Under the pieces are notes generated by a model. The model made no database searches and had not been told where the DNA came from. It saw only the letters and a program-made list of their open reading frames with translations. From NCBI GenBank assembly GCA_040902195.1, contig JBBDXS010000004.1, positions 118,997 to 182,996 of the forward strand: a stretch of DNA of 64,000 nt, in the 5' to 3' direction. Positions 25,563-34,080 of this stretch are shown piece by piece. Each line of letters starts with the position of its first letter. Position 1 is the first letter of the stretch. The DNA is from JBBDXS01 sp040902195. Lineage in GTDB: Bacteria > Chloroflexota > Dehalococcoidia > DSTF01 > RBG-16-68-14. The translations under genes and the position numbers were made by a program.

Positions 25563-27020
25563 CTAAATATAGACCGGGTGCACCTTGCGATGGCGCTCCG
25601 CCGCGCCCGACGTGTACGCCGCTTCGCCGACGGCCTTCGCGACTTTCTGGAACACCGTCCGGTTGAAGACCGAGGGGATGATGTACTCCTCGGTCAGCTC
25701 GGCCTTGTGCACCGAGTCGGCGATCGCGTGCGCCGCGGCGACCTTCATCTCCTCGTTGATATCCCAGGCCCGCGCGTCGAGGACGCCCCGGAAGAGTCCC
25801 GGAAAGCAGAGCACGTTGTTGATCTGGTTCGGGAAGTCAGAGCGGCCGGTTGCCATCACGCGCACGTGCGGCTGCGCCAGCTCCGGCCGGATCTCCGGGT
25901 CCGGGTTCGCGAGGGCGAACACGATGGCGTCCTTCGCCATCTTCTTCACGTCGTCTTCCGAGAGCACGTTCGGCCCCGACACGCCCAGGAACAAGTCCGC
26001 GCCTTCGATCACGTCGCTCAGCGAACCCTGCTTGTTGCCGGAGTTCGTGTTCTCCGCGAACCACTGCTTGATGGGGTTCATCCCCTCCTTGCGACCGCGG
26101 TAAATCGCGCCCTTGCTGTCGACGCCGACGATGTGCTTGACGCCCACCGACATGAAGATTTTCGCGCACGCGATGCCCGCCGCGCCCACGCCCGAGATGA
26201 CGACGTGCAGGTCGCCCATGTCCTTCTTCACGATCTTGATCGCGTTGAACAGCGACGCCAGCACGACAACGGCCGTTCCGTGCTGGTCGTCGTGGAAGAC
26301 CGGGATGTCCAATTCCTTCTTCAGCCGCCCTTCGATCTCGAAGCAGCGCGGCGCGGAGATGTCTTCCAAATTGATGCCCCCGAAGCCGGGGGCGATGTAT
26401 TTCACTGTCTTGATGATCTCTTCGGTGTCCTTCGTGGCGAGGCAGATCGGCCAGGCGTCCACTTGGCCGAACTCCTTGAACAGCATCGCCTTGCCTTCCA
26501 TCACCGGCATCGCCGCCAGCGGGCCTATGTCGCCCAACCCCAGTACCGCCGTACCGTCTGTCACCACGGCGACGGCGTTCTTCTTTACCGTCAGGCTCCA
26601 CGCCGCTTCCGGCTCGCGCGCGATGGTCATGCAGACCCGCGCCACGCCTGGTGTGTACACCTTCGAGAGGTCGGCGCGGCTCGCAACCGGCACCTTGTTG
26701 TGGATCTCGATCTTCCCGCCCACGTGCGCCAGCAGCACCGGGTCCGAGACGCTGCGGATCTGAACGCCCTTCAGCTTACGCATGGAGTCCAAAATACAGC
26801 GCCCATGCTCATTGTCACGCGCGCCGATCGAGATGTCCCGGACGATCTTCGCTGCATCCGTCCGGACGATGTCTACAGCCCCGATGTTGCCTCCCGCCTC
26901 GCCGATCGTCGAGGCGATGGCACCCAGCATGCCGGGCTTGTTCTGGTACTGGGCGCGCACCATGATGGTGTAGCCGGCACTGGGGGTAAACCCCTTCGCC
27001 GCGCCGTTCCGTCGAGCCAT
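25563..27020 (-). CDS. NAD(P)-dependent malic enzyme with N-terminal ACT domain
   Basis: Oxidatively decarboxylates malate to pyruvate. The 485 residues have an ACT domain at about 15-90 (YTIMVRAQYQNKPGMLGAIASTI) and then the malic enzyme core: KVYTPGVARVC, AVVTDGTAVLGLGDIG, FHDDQHGTAVV with the metal ligands, the NAD-binding VVISGVGAAGIACAKI and VFALANPDPEI. The ACT domain implies allosteric control by an amino acid or similar small molecule. The start follows AAGGAG by eight bases. An upstream in-frame Met at 27059 has no ribosome site. Confidence 0.94.
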   Translation of the reverse strand: MARRNGAAKGFTPSAGYTIMVRAQYQNKPGMLGAIASTIGEAGGNIGAVDIVRTDAAKIVRDISIGARDNEHGRCILDSMRKLKGVQIRSVSDPVLLAHVGGKIEIHNKVPVASRADLSKVYTPGVARVCMTIAREPEAAWSLTVKKNAVAVVTDGTAVLGLGDIGPLAAMPVMEGKAMLFKEFGQVDAWPICLATKDTEEIIKTVKYIAPGFGGINLEDISAPRCFEIEGRLKKELDIPVFHDDQHGTAVVVLASLFNAIKIVKKDMGDLHVVISGVGAAGIACAKIFMSVGVKHIVGVDSKGAIYRGRKEGMNPIKQWFAENTNSGNKQGSLSDVIEGADLFLGVSGPNVLSEDDVKKMAKDAIVFALANPDPEIRPELAQPHVRVMATGRSDFPNQINNVLCFPGLFRGVLDARAWDINEEMKVAAAHAIADSVHKAELTEEYIIPSVFNRTVFQKVAKAVGEAAYTSGAAERHRKVHPVYI

Positions 27021-27144
27021 TGAACGCACTCCTTCTGGGCGGGATGAAAGCGGCTGCATTATAGCGATTCGGCGCTTGAGGCCAAGCCGAAGGCCTCCGT
27101 GCTAAACTAGAACTGAGGCCCGGCTGCATGCCGGGCTGGATGAT

Positions 27145-27486
27145 ATGCCAAAGGTAACGATCCGGCCGCTAGGTGTCGATCTCGAGGTGCCGGAAGGCGC
27201 GACGATCATGATCGCTGCGCAAGACCAGGGCTATTACTGGCCGACCACTTGCGGCGGGGAAGGGCGCTGTACCACCTGCGCCTGCACGATCGTCAGCGGC
27301 ATGGAGAACCTCTCGCCGCGTGGCCGCTCCGAGACGAAAGTGCTCGTTGAGGAGCGCGGCCAGCACGTGCTGGAGCTGCCGGTGCGGCTCGCCTGCCAGG
27401 TGCAGGCCTACGGCGATGTCGTCCTCGAAAAGCCCGGCGTCCGGCCGCCGAGCGGGCTGCGCGCCTCCGCTCTGGCGAAGGACTAA
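27145..27486 (+). CDS. 2Fe-2S ferredoxin (plant/adrenodoxin-like fold)
   Basis: A 113-residue beta-grasp ferredoxin with cluster ligands in TTCGGEGRCTTCACTIV and the fourth Cys in RLACQVQ. The first ligand loop reads CxxxGxCxxC, as in the 2Fe-2S class. It carries electrons for oxygenases or reductases in the cytoplasm. It lies three bases ahead of the 7Fe ferredoxin gene, an operon of two different electron carriers. The partner enzymes are unknown. Confidence 0.9.
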   Translation: MPKVTIRPLGVDLEVPEGATIMIAAQDQGYYWPTTCGGEGRCTTCACTIVSGMENLSPRGRSETKVLVEERGQHVLELPVRLACQVQAYGDVVLEKPGVRPPSGLRASALAKD

Positions 27487-27489
27487 CGA

Positions 27490-27786
27490 ATGGCGTACGT
27501 GATCATGGAGCCCTGCATCACCGTCAAGGACGCTACCTGCGTGGACGTCTGCCCGGTCGATTGCATCCACACGAGCGACGACGATCAGCAGTATTACATC
27601 GACCCCGACATCTGTATCGACTGCGAAGCCTGTGTGTTTGTCTGCCCGGTTGACGCCATCGCCTACGAGGAAGACGTCCCGGAAGAGCAAAAGCGCTTTA
27701 TCCAGATCAACCGCGACTACTTCGCTGCCAAGACCGACGAAGAGCGCCGCGCCTTTCGCACGCGTACGGAACGCGCCCCCGACTGA
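27490..27786 (+). CDS. fdxA: 7Fe (3Fe-4S/4Fe-4S) ferredoxin
   Basis: A 98-residue FdxA-type ferredoxin. Cluster ligands appear in the order CITVKDATCVDVCPVDC and then CIDCEACVFVCPVDAI. The spacing of the first set fits the 3Fe-4S site of this class. The C-terminal helix after the second cluster is typical. It is a low-potential soluble electron carrier made together with the preceding 2Fe-2S ferredoxin. Confidence 0.93.
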   Translation: MAYVIMEPCITVKDATCVDVCPVDCIHTSDDDQQYYIDPDICIDCEACVFVCPVDAIAYEEDVPEEQKRFIQINRDYFAAKTDEERRAFRTRTERAPD

Positions 27787-27812
27787 GCGCCGCTCGGATC
27801 GTGCTGTACAAT

Positions 27813-27834
27813 GGCCCCGACCCTCGGGGCCTTT
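27813..27834 (+). terminator. Intrinsic terminator-like hairpin after the ferredoxins
   Basis: Perfect 8-bp stem GGCCCCGA/TCGGGGCC with a three-base loop followed by TTT, 27 bases after the fdxA stop and just before the CoA-transferase leader. Confidence 0.65.
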
Positions 27835-27862
27835 CGATTGCTGACCAGGAGGACACTCGCAC

Positions 27863-29029
27863 ATGCTCGCACTGGACGACATCCGCATCCTGGACCTGTC
27901 GCGCCTTGCGCCGGGCCCGTTCTGCACCATGCTGCTCGGCGATCTCGGCGCCGACGTGCTCCTCATCGAGCCGCCCTCCGACAGCAAAGCCGGCGCCGGT
28001 GCGGGCTTTCGCGGCGGCGAGGCGCTCGATGCCCTCCGGCGCAACAAGCGCAGCATCGTCCTCAACCTGCGCGACGACGACGCCCGCGAGGTCTTCTACA
28101 AGCTGGCCGAAAGCGCCGACGTCGTCCTCGAGGGCTTCCGGCCGGGCGTCGTGAAGCGCCTCGGCGTCGATTACGAGACGCTAAGCAAGAAGAACGAGCG
28201 CATCGTCTACTGCTCGCTCTCCGGCTTCGGACAGACGGGTCCGTACGCGAACCTGGTCGGCCACGACATCAACTACATCTCGATTGGCGGGGCGCTGGGC
28301 ATGATCGGTTGGCCCGACGAGCCTCCCTCCATTCCGATGAACGTCATCGCCGACTTCGCGGGCGGCGGCCTCCACGCCGCCTACGCGATCCTCGCGGCGC
28401 TCCACGCGCGCGACCGCACCGGCCGCGGCCAGTACGTCGACATCGCGATGTCCGACGGCGTCATGTACCTGCTCGCACAGACGATCAGCGGCTACCTCTC
28501 GGGTGGCCGCGTGCCCGGCCGCGGCGACACGGTCCTCAACGGCGCCGTTCCCGCGTACAACGTCTATCAATGCAAGGACGGCGGTTGGATCAGCATCGGC
28601 AGCCTGGAGCCGCACTTCTGGGCGAACCTGTGCAACGTCATGGCTCGAGAGGACTTTATCCCCCATCAGTACGACGGCGACAAGCGCGACGAGATCTTCG
28701 CGCACTTCCGCGGGCAGTTCATGACCAGGACCCGCGACGAGTGGTTCGAAGTGCTCAAGCAGACCGACATCTGCGCCGCCCCCGTCTACGCCCTCGACGA
28801 GGCGCTCGCCGATCCGCACAACGTTGCGCGCGGCATGGTCGTCGATGTCGCCGCGCCGGAGGGCGGCACCATGCGACAGGTCGGTATCGGCACCAAGCTC
28901 TCCGAGACGCCCGGCCAGATCCGCTCGGTCGGGCCGGTGGCCGGCCAGCACACAGACGACGTCCTCTCGTCCCTCGGCTTCGACGCCACCCGCATCGCCT
29001 CGTTGCGGGAACGCGGCGTCGTCGCGTAG
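27863..29029 (+). CDS. CaiB/BaiF (class III) CoA-transferase family protein
   Basis: A 388-residue family III acyl-CoA transferase or racemase. Hallmarks are ILDLSRLAPGPFCTMLLGDLGADVLLIE, the LNLRDDDAREVFYKLAESADVVLEGFRPGV block, SLSGFGQTGPYANLVGHDINY with the conserved Asp of the NLxGHD site, and GQYVDIAMSDGVMYLL. Fits with alpha-methylacyl-CoA racemase-like or formyl-CoA transferase-like members; the substrate cannot be decided. The stop TAG is provided by the GTAG foot of a REP element that begins at the last codons. Confidence 0.92.
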   Translation: MLALDDIRILDLSRLAPGPFCTMLLGDLGADVLLIEPPSDSKAGAGAGFRGGEALDALRRNKRSIVLNLRDDDAREVFYKLAESADVVLEGFRPGVVKRLGVDYETLSKKNERIVYCSLSGFGQTGPYANLVGHDINYISIGGALGMIGWPDEPPSIPMNVIADFAGGGLHAAYAILAALHARDRTGRGQYVDIAMSDGVMYLLAQTISGYLSGGRVPGRGDTVLNGAVPAYNVYQCKDGGWISIGSLEPHFWANLCNVMAREDFIPHQYDGDKRDEIFAHFRGQFMTRTRDEWFEVLKQTDICAAPVYALDEALADPHNVARGMVVDVAAPEGGTMRQVGIGTKLSETPGQIRSVGPVAGQHTDDVLSSLGFDATRIASLRERGVVA

Positions 29030-29050
29030 GGGAGGCCTTCAGGCCTCCCG
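29026..29050 (+). repeat. REP-family hairpin at the stop of the CoA-transferase gene
   Basis: GTAGGGGAGGCC foot and stem with arms GGGAGGCCT/AGGCCTCCC. The TAG of the foot is the gene's stop codon, the same arrangement as at the tyrS end. Confidence 0.75.
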
Positions 29051-29082
29051 CAACGTCCCTGCGTCGTTGACGCGGCTCGCCG

Positions 29083-30339
29083 TCACCCGCCCGCCGGCGT
29101 CGCCCCCACCTCCGCGGCGCGCTCGATGCCGTCCGCCTCCGCTCGATCGGCGCGTAGCCAGAAAAGGTACGCTATCGGCGCTGTCGCCACAACGAAACCG
29201 GCCGATGTGAAGAACACCGCCTCCAGCGACACGTGGTCCGCGATCAAGCCGAGGCCGGGCTGGAAGCAGGCGATGACGATGCCGAACAGGAGCTGCCGGA
29301 TCGAGAGGATCGTCGCGCGCTGCGAGCTCGGGATGCGCACGTTCAGGTAGTCGGACACGATCGGCAGCATCATGTACGACATCAGCGTGATCGGCGCCAA
29401 CGCGGCGAACGCGAACACCGAGTCCCACGCGCCGATCACCGCATACGAGACGCCGATCACAGCCATCGCCGCGACGAGCGCTGTGCGCATGCCGAACGCT
29501 CCGACCGCGCGATAGGCCAGCACCGCCCCAAGAATGCCCCCGAGACGGACCGGCGACTGCGCCACGCCCAGCATCTGCGTGCTCACGTCGTGCGCATGGA
29601 GGAACGGCTGCGCGAAGATGAACGACGCGTTCGTCGACGCCATCAGCACGGCTGAGAGCACCAGCATCGTTCGCACCGCGGGCAGCCGCCACGCCGTCCG
29701 CGCGCTCTCAGCGATCAGTGTGCGGTAGCCCAGCCGCACCTCATCGTGCGCCAGCTCCGGCTCCTTCATCGTCGCCGCCATGAGGAGCGCCATGAACGCG
29801 ATGGCGGAGCTCAGCAGGATCGGGAAAGCCAGGTCTGTTGCCGCCGCGATGGGCGCGCCAGCCAGCATGCCCGCCAGCGTCCCCAGCGAGAAGATCCCCC
29901 AACCCACGCCGGCGACGCGCTGGTAGTCGCGCTCGCGGCCCACCGCCTTCAGGCTCTCGAACACCAGCGCCGAGTCCGCGCCGGACTGAAAGGTCAGCCC
30001 GAAGCCCCAGGCGACGTACGAGACGAGCACGATCCAGTAGTTCGTCGCCAGGCCGAACACAAGGATCGCCGTCGTTGTGCTCGCCGCGGAGAGCATCAGC
30101 GATGTCCGCCGCCCAAAGCGGTCTGCCACCGCGCCCGTCGGCACTTCCGCCAGGACGATTACTAACCAGAAGAGCGCCTCCAGCCCGCTCACCTGCGTGA
30201 GCGAGAAGCCGCGCATGTCCGTCAGGTAGAGCACCCAGATCGGCCACCAGAGCTGAAACGACTGCAGGAACTGGAAGGCGTACGACTTCCAGATGTTCGC
30301 CTCGTAGGCGCGCTGCTCCTCAACCGTTAGGCTATTCAT
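29083..30339 (-). CDS. Major facilitator superfamily transporter
   Basis: A 418-residue membrane protein with about 12 hydrophobic helices. The MFS motif between helices 2 and 3 reads GAVADRFGRRTSLM, and helix 1 is followed by the typical LTDMRGFSLTQVSGLEALFWL stretch. It resembles drug or multidrug efflux proteins of the DHA1-like group, but nothing fixes the substrate. It faces the CoA-transferase gene (convergent) with only a REP between them. Confidence 0.9.
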   Translation of the reverse strand: MNSLTVEEQRAYEANIWKSYAFQFLQSFQLWWPIWVLYLTDMRGFSLTQVSGLEALFWLVIVLAEVPTGAVADRFGRRTSLMLSAASTTTAILVFGLATNYWIVLVSYVAWGFGLTFQSGADSALVFESLKAVGRERDYQRVAGVGWGIFSLGTLAGMLAGAPIAAATDLAFPILLSSAIAFMALLMAATMKEPELAHDEVRLGYRTLIAESARTAWRLPAVRTMLVLSAVLMASTNASFIFAQPFLHAHDVSTQMLGVAQSPVRLGGILGAVLAYRAVGAFGMRTALVAAMAVIGVSYAVIGAWDSVFAFAALAPITLMSYMMLPIVSDYLNVRIPSSQRATILSIRQLLFGIVIACFQPGLGLIADHVSLEAVFFTSAGFVVATAPIAYLFWLRADRAEADGIERAAEVGATPAGG

Positions 30340-30426
30340 GACATACGTGTTCAGCGCGAGATCGGCTCATCATACACACAGGCCGGACTCGTCGCCCGGC
30401 CTGTCGAGTCCGTCTAGCGTTTCGCT

Positions 30427-31077
30427 CTACGAGCCCAGGCTGTTCCCGATGTCGATCAGCTTGCTGATGGCCTCCGCAGGGGCGTCGAATACGAAGATGC
30501 CCGGAGCGAACACGGAGTCCGATGTGACCAGTAAGCCCAGCACGATCGCCCAGATCGCGAAGCCCGCCAGGTTGGCGACCAGCACGCGTGCCGGGTCTGC
30601 TGGAGTCACGCTCTGCACCGCGATGGTCGTCAGTCCGAAGTACAGCGCGACCGAAGCAAGCGCTATCCCGAAGTCGAGGCCGGGAATGAACATGACCACG
30701 GAGATCACCAACGGGATCGAGGCCATCCCCATCGTCCGCAGCATCTGCTGCCAGTCTGCGTCCTCGCGGAAGAGCTGCGTCAGTATCACCCATGTCACGA
30801 GCAGCCAGACAATCCAGAGCGCGATGGAGAACAGGCTGCCGAGGATCACAGACTTCATGAAGAGTTCGCCCTTGTCTTCGTAGTCTTGTATCCACCACCA
30901 GAGCCAGCCGCCGAGGCCGGCCAGGACGGTAGACACCACCGCGACGAGCACGGCCGGCAGCGTCGCCGACGGGTCCTGACGCACCTCATCGAAGACGCTC
31001 GTATCCAGCCGCACGAGGCGCAGCAGCCTGTCCGCCAGAATACCGGCGTCCATGCTGCGGGGTTCCATCGGCATCAT
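30427..31077 (-). CDS. Yip1-domain membrane protein
   Basis: A 216-residue integral membrane protein with about five helices and the bacterial Yip1/YIP1 pattern: an N-terminal amphipathic stretch (RLLRLVRLDTSVFDEVRQDPSAT), then SILWIVW-like helices, an acidic loop before MLRTMGMASIPLVISV, and the final helix ending in VFAPGIFVFDAP. The function of bacterial members is unknown. The ATG used is eight bases after AGGAG; two upstream GTG codons lie inside the ribosome site spacing. Confidence 0.78.
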   Translation of the reverse strand: MMPMEPRSMDAGILADRLLRLVRLDTSVFDEVRQDPSATLPAVLVAVVSTVLAGLGGWLWWWIQDYEDKGELFMKSVILGSLFSIALWIVWLLVTWVILTQLFREDADWQQMLRTMGMASIPLVISVVMFIPGLDFGIALASVALYFGLTTIAVQSVTPADPARVLVANLAGFAIWAIVLGLLVTSDSVFAPGIFVFDAPAEAISKLIDIGNSLGS

Positions 31078-31202
31078 AGGCACCACTCCTTTGGCGTGGC
31101 CGCCCGTAGAGCGGCCTGATGGCCAGATAGCGACAGTATAGGCGGGCCGGCGCCAGAGCGGAACGCGCCTTGGCGTAGAGCGAATTATGGTGAGTTGTTG
31201 GC

Positions 31203-31919
31203 TTAGAGCGGGCGTTTCGCGGGCATGCCGGGGCGTCTCGGGAAGCGCTCCGGCGTCGGCAAGTCTTTATCGACGAGGATCACGAACTGCGCCGGCTGCG
31301 CGAGCGGTAGCGCGTCAACAGCCCGGATCGATCCCTTCAGGGTCTCGAGCGCCACTCGGGCTTCCTCGACCTCGTTCGCCGCCTCTTTGCCCTTGGGCGC
31401 GATCACGATGCCGCCCATGTGCACGAACGGCAGCGTCAGCTCGAGTAGCGTCCGTAGCGGCGCGAGCGCCTTCGCTGCCGCCACGTCGTACTGCTCGCGC
31501 AGCCGTTCGTCGTGGCCCAGCTCTTCCGCTCGCCTCGTCAGCACGAGGACATCGTCGAAGCCCAGCTCGGGTAGCAGAGCACTGAGGTACTCCGACTTGC
31601 GCTGCTTCGCCTCGACTAGCGTGAGCTGTAGGCTTGGCTCGAGGATCTTGAGCGGGATCCCGGGGACGCCCGTGCCGCTCCCCACGTCGATGAGCGACTT
31701 GTCCTTGAGCGAAATGCCGTGTTCGTTTAGGACCGCGACCAACGCGGCCGACTCGAGGAAATGGCGTCGCTGGATGCCCTCGATGTCTTTGACTGAGGTC
31801 AGGCTGACGCGTTCCGCCCAGTCAACCAGGACGTCGTGGAACGTCTGGAAGCGTTCGATCTGTTCCTGCGTAAGGTCCAGCCCTAGCTCGCGGGCGCCCT
31901 CAACAAGAATGGGAAGCAT
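31203..31919 (-). CDS. rsmG: 16S rRNA (guanine527-N7)-methyltransferase
   Basis: Methylates G527 of 16S rRNA. At 238 residues it is family length. RsmG blocks are present: FHDVLVDWAERVSLTSVKD, RRHFLESAAL, the SAM site LIDVGSGTGVPGIPLKI, TLVEAKQRKSEYL, VLTRRAEELGHD and AAAKALAPLRTLLELTLPFV. It stands alone rather than next to mnmG or parAB as in many bacteria. Confidence 0.95.
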   Translation of the reverse strand: MLPILVEGARELGLDLTQEQIERFQTFHDVLVDWAERVSLTSVKDIEGIQRRHFLESAALVAVLNEHGISLKDKSLIDVGSGTGVPGIPLKILEPSLQLTLVEAKQRKSEYLSALLPELGFDDVLVLTRRAEELGHDERLREQYDVAAAKALAPLRTLLELTLPFVHMGGIVIAPKGKEAANEVEEARVALETLKGSIRAVDALPLAQPAQFVILVDKDLPTPERFPRRPGMPAKRPL

Positions 31920-32213
31920 ACCTACTCTCCACCTCCGACAAAACGGCCGCGTAGACCGCTATGAAGTCGTTTCGTCATCCCTGCGCCCACCAGTACGCCC
32001 AGGGTGATCTTCGGTTCTGGCCTTATCCGGGTGAGCCGTAACAACTGTTACGGGTACCCAGCACCGCGGGGGCAAGCAGAAGGAGCGGTCCACCGCTCCC
32101 ACGTTGTCCCACACATCTTCGGCTCGGGCGCCCTTAGATTTGGCGTCCTTGCCGGATGCTCGGCCTCCGACATGTTACCTGAGCGGATGCTTAGATGGAA
32201 GAGCGAAAATGGT
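31920..32213. other. Intergenic region with two palindromes, no gene recognised
   Basis: A 294-bp spacer between the start of rsmG and the end of the alcohol dehydrogenase gene. It holds a near-perfect 18-bp palindrome CCGTAACAACTGTTACGG (32036-32053) with operator character and a short hairpin GGAGCGG-TCCA-CCGCTCC (32082-32099). An open frame on the plus strand is mostly antisense to the dehydrogenase and was not accepted. The palindromes could belong to an unrecognised small RNA or to regulation of rsmG. Confidence 0.45.
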
Positions 32214-33302
32214 CTAGTCGAACGTGAGTACGGTGCGAGCCACCTCGCCCGCCTTCATCGCGCGGAACGCCTCGTTCACGTCCTCCAGCCGCCCGCGACG
32301 CGTGATCATCTCATCGAGATGCAGGCGGCCCTGGAGGTAGAACTCGATGTAGCGCGGCATATCGACGCGGAAGCGGTTCGATCCCATCGAGCTGCCCTGG
32401 ATCTTGCGCTCCGACAGGAAGTAGCGCCCCTCGATCTCGATCTTCTCACCTACCGGAATCATGCCGATGATCGTCGCGACCCCGCCCGACGCAAGCGACG
32501 AGAACGCCTGCTCCGCCGCCGACTTCAACCCGATCGCCTCGAACGCGTAGTCGACGCCGCCGCCGGTGAGCTCGCGCACGGCCTTCGCCGCGTCGCGCGA
32601 TGAGCCGTCGACGATGTGTGTTGCGCCCAGCTCCTTCGCTAGCGCCAGCTTGCTCTCGATCAGGTCGACCGCGATGATCATCCGCGCTCCAGCGATCCGC
32701 GCGCCCTGGATCGCGGCCAGTCCGACGCCGCCCGCGCCGAACACGGCCACCGTCGAGCCCGGCTCGACCTTCGCCGTGTTGAGCGCCGCGCCGACGCCTG
32801 TCATCACCCCGCAACCGATCAGCGCCGCCCGATCGAGTGGCATGTCTTGGCGGATCTTTACCACGGCGTTCTCGTGCAGGAGCATCCGCTCCGCAAAGCT
32901 CGAGATGTTGAGGAACTGCCAGACGGGCGAGCCGTCTTTCGCGTACGTGATCTTCGGTGGGTCTGCCTCCGTGCGCTTCGTGTCGGGGCTGACGCACAGG
33001 TTCGGGTGCCCCGTTGTGCACTTCTCGCACGTCCCGCAGAATACCGACAGGCAGGCGATTACGTGGTCGCCCGGCTGCACGTAGCGCACCTGCTCGCCAA
33101 CCTCTTCCACGATGCCCGCCGCCTCGTGCCCCAGCACCGCCGGCGCCGGGTGCGGGTACAGCCCGTCGACAAAGTGGAGGTCGCTGTGGCAGACGCCGGA
33201 CGCTGCCGTCCGCACGATGATCTCGCGCGGCATCGGCTTGTCCAGCTCGATCTCCTCGATCGTGAGCGGCTCGTGTGGTCCGTGAAAGACAGCACCCTTC
33301 AT
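32214..33302 (-). CDS. Zinc-dependent alcohol dehydrogenase (class III-like MDR)
   Basis: A 362-residue medium-chain dehydrogenase. Catalytic zinc ligands are in SGVCHSDLHFVDG, LGHEAAG and VIGCGV-like ALIGCGVMTGVG. The structural zinc site is complete (FCGTCEKCTTGHPNLC). The NAD-binding site is VAVFGAGGVGLAAIQGARIAGA followed by the acidic DLIESK. It fits the formaldehyde/aryl-alcohol dehydrogenase-type branch with an internal insert around DTKRTEADPPKITYAKDG. The substrate is not determined. Confidence 0.93.
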   Translation of the reverse strand: MKGAVFHGPHEPLTIEEIELDKPMPREIIVRTAASGVCHSDLHFVDGLYPHPAPAVLGHEAAGIVEEVGEQVRYVQPGDHVIACLSVFCGTCEKCTTGHPNLCVSPDTKRTEADPPKITYAKDGSPVWQFLNISSFAERMLLHENAVVKIRQDMPLDRAALIGCGVMTGVGAALNTAKVEPGSTVAVFGAGGVGLAAIQGARIAGARMIIAVDLIESKLALAKELGATHIVDGSSRDAAKAVRELTGGGVDYAFEAIGLKSAAEQAFSSLASGGVATIIGMIPVGEKIEIEGRYFLSERKIQGSSMGSNRFRVDMPRYIEFYLQGRLHLDEMITRRGRLEDVNEAFRAMKAGEVARTVLTFD

Positions 33303-33570
33303 GGCAGATCTCCTTTTCTAGCGTGCCCGGATTTAACCGCTGGACATCCGTCCATGTCAACGTGAGTCCACGAAGGCGGGAGTGCAAAGCGCTGCAACCC
33401 CGGAGCCTGCCCTCGAGCGAAGCGAAGGGCCGGGGTCTGGGGCCTGTCCTAGAGCGAAGCGAAGGAGTGTCCCCAGAATCCAACCTCTCTGGGTGGGTGG
33501 GAAAGATCGACTTCCCGTCATGAGGCCGCTCCGTGGTGAGCCTCAAGGGTTCCGCGGCGGTCTGCTTCGC
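33303..33570. other. Intergenic region with GCGAAGCGAAGG repeats
   Basis: A 268-bp spacer upstream of the alcohol dehydrogenase start. It contains two neighbouring copies of a GAGCGAAGCGAAGG element (about 33415 and 33453), relatives of the TCATCCTGAGCGAAGC repeats found elsewhere. No gene was recognised. Confidence 0.5.
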
Positions 33571-34029
33571 TCAGCGCGCTGCTGGCATCTCCCCATACAT
33601 CCCGTACGCCCGCCGAATATCGAACTCGTAGATCAGCCGCTGCTCCTCCACCATGATGCGCAGGAACTCCTCTGGAGTCTTCTCGCTGCCCATCCAGGTG
33701 AGATTTCCGGGCGTAGCCGGTGGCGGCATCCCTTCCTGCAGCACGCGGAACAAACGCAGGTTGAGCTCCGGCGCGTCCGAGCCGTCGAGAATCGTGACGG
33801 AGCACTCCAGCCCGAGCCAGCGCCACGCCGGATCGAACACGAACAGCGTCGATCGGTTGTCGCGGCGCAGGTGCTTCGTGCGCACTCGCGCCTGCGTCCC
33901 GGAGCTCCAGAGCTTGCCATCGACAAGCGCCACGCCCACTCTCGTGACGTGTGGCGTGCCATCCGCGCGCAGCGTGATCATCGCCGCCGAGCGGTTCTGT
34001 CCAAGGAAAGCCTGGATGGCTGTGTCCAT
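33571..34029 (-). CDS. Pyridoxamine 5'-phosphate oxidase-like FMN/F420-binding protein
   Basis: A 152-residue split-barrel protein: FLGQNRSAAMITLRADGTPHVTRVGVALVDGKLW, then RTKHLRRDNRSTLFVFDP and a C-terminal helical part. This pattern suits the PNPOx-like group that binds FMN or F420. It resembles F420-dependent TIGR03618-type proteins more than true PdxH, because the pyridoxal signature is absent. It follows the argG gene on the same strand with a 51-base gap. Confidence 0.8.
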   Translation of the reverse strand: MDTAIQAFLGQNRSAAMITLRADGTPHVTRVGVALVDGKLWSSGTQARVRTKHLRRDNRSTLFVFDPAWRWLGLECSVTILDGSDAPELNLRLFRVLQEGMPPPATPGNLTWMGSEKTPEEFLRIMVEEQRLIYEFDIRRAYGMYGEMPAAR

Positions 34030-34080
34030 GAAATCCCTGACGGTGGGCGCATCGCGACGCGTCCCTCCGGCAGATGGAGC

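Noticed and set aside
25563..27020. Riboswitch or attenuator upstream of malic enzyme, metH/metF or trp genes
   Set aside because: No conserved riboswitch core or Trp-rich leader peptide could be recognised in the available upstream sequence; the trp operon's own leader lies outside the window.
32004..32603. Plus-strand 199-codon open frame near the palindromes
   Set aside because: Most of it is antisense to the alcohol dehydrogenase, and the free part shows no protein-like features.
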